From Nevskiaceae bacterium (lineage in GTDB: Bacteria; Pseudomonadota; Gammaproteobacteria; Steroidobacterales; Steroidobacteraceae), in the NCBI GenBank assembly GCA_031277355.1, contig JAITMN010000112.1:1-7622 (forward strand): a DNA stretch of 7,622 bases. The letters are read 5' to 3'. Shown here in pieces: positions 7,314 through 7,622 of this stretch (the stretch's first letter is position 1; every line of letters starts with the position of its first letter). Position numbers and translations under genes: made by a program. The notes below the pieces were generated by a model, which ran no database searches, was not told the DNA's origin, and worked only from the letters and a program-made list of their open reading frames with translations.

Positions 7314-7622
7314 TCACCCGAGCTTGGCCAGCCGCAACCAGGTATCGACCACCGTATCCGGGTTCAGCGACATCGACTCGATGCCCTCGCGGTACAACCA
7401 TTCCGCGAGGTCCGGGTGATCGCTGGGTCCCTGCCCACAAATACCCACGTACTTGCCGCTTTTCTTCGCCGCAGCAATGGCCATCGACAACATCTTCTTC
7501 ACCGCCGGATCGCGCTCGTCGAACAGGTCGGCGACGATGGCCGAGTCGCGATCCAGTCCCAGCGTCAGTTGCGTCATGTCGTTGGAGCCGATGCTGAAGC
7601 CGTCGAATATCTCAAGAAACTC
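7314..7622 (-). CDS. ppsA: Phosphoenolpyruvate synthase, C-terminal end (partial, runs off the right edge)
   Basis: PEP synthase (pyruvate, water dikinase) makes PEP from pyruvate and ATP, releasing AMP and phosphate, as the first step of gluconeogenesis from pyruvate. The visible 102 codons are the end of the C-terminal TIM-barrel pyruvate/PEP-binding domain. They begin EFLEIFDGFSIGSNDMTQ, where the Asn-Asp pair (codons 14-15) corresponds to substrate- and Mg-binding residues known in the E. coli enzyme. They continue with TLGLDRDS, DLFDERDPAVKKMLSMAI and GKYVGICGQGPSD. The Cys of the last motif (bases 7437-7439) aligns with the catalytic proton donor Cys751 of E. coli PpsA, and the distance to the C-terminus agrees within one residue. 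The end matches the family (SLNPDTVV, TWL). The ATM at codon 16 is internal, so the gene continues to the right. This is a core metabolic gene, likely unrelated to the neighbouring cassette. Confidence 0.96.
   Translation of the reverse strand, partial: EFLEIFDGFSIGSNDMTQLTLGLDRDSAIVADLFDERDPAVKKMLSMAIAAAKKSGKYVGICGQGPSDHPDLAEWLYREGIESMSLNPDTVVDTWLRLAKLG

Overview
The window looks like a piece of a high-GC proteobacterial chromosome. The closest impression is Xanthomonadales-type Gammaproteobacteria, judging from the GC-rich third codon positions, the kinase style and the ppsA C-terminus. No taxonomic marker is present, so this is only an inference. Three genes run left to right on the + strand. 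A fourth enters from the right edge on the - strand. Nearly all of the window is coding.

Region 1 (1-2598) is a membrane-anchored Hanks-type Ser/Thr protein kinase whose extreme N-terminus lies outside the window. It has an essentially complete catalytic domain, one transmembrane helix and a long TPR-like helical C-terminal region. Region 2 (2599-2717) is a 119-base gap holding two overlapping, mutually exclusive inverted repeats and a strong ribosome binding site. Region 3 (2718-6305) encodes an 1195-residue mosaic protein of unknown function. It has an Ig-like/carboxypeptidase-regulatory-like N-terminal domain, a large unrecognised core with a striking Gly/Ser-rich segment and several family-like motifs, a Lys/Ala/Glu coiled coil built from 21-bp repeats, and a C-terminal IPT/TIG domain. 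Region 4 (6330-7301) follows after 24 bases with its own Shine-Dalgarno sequence and encodes a 323-residue protein of unknown function. Region 5 (7314-7622, - strand) is the last 102 codons of phosphoenolpyruvate synthase (ppsA), convergent with the cassette and separated from it by only 12 bases.

The two unknown genes are almost certainly one transcription unit. The kinase may belong to the same unit or may sit in front of it as a signalling gene. The working picture is a kinase that senses something through its TPR region on the far side of the membrane, next to a large multidomain protein and a smaller partner. None of this is tied to a described system from the sequence alone. The kinase / giant IPT-TIG protein / 323-residue partner cassette beside a housekeeping gene is the best candidate here for something undescribed.
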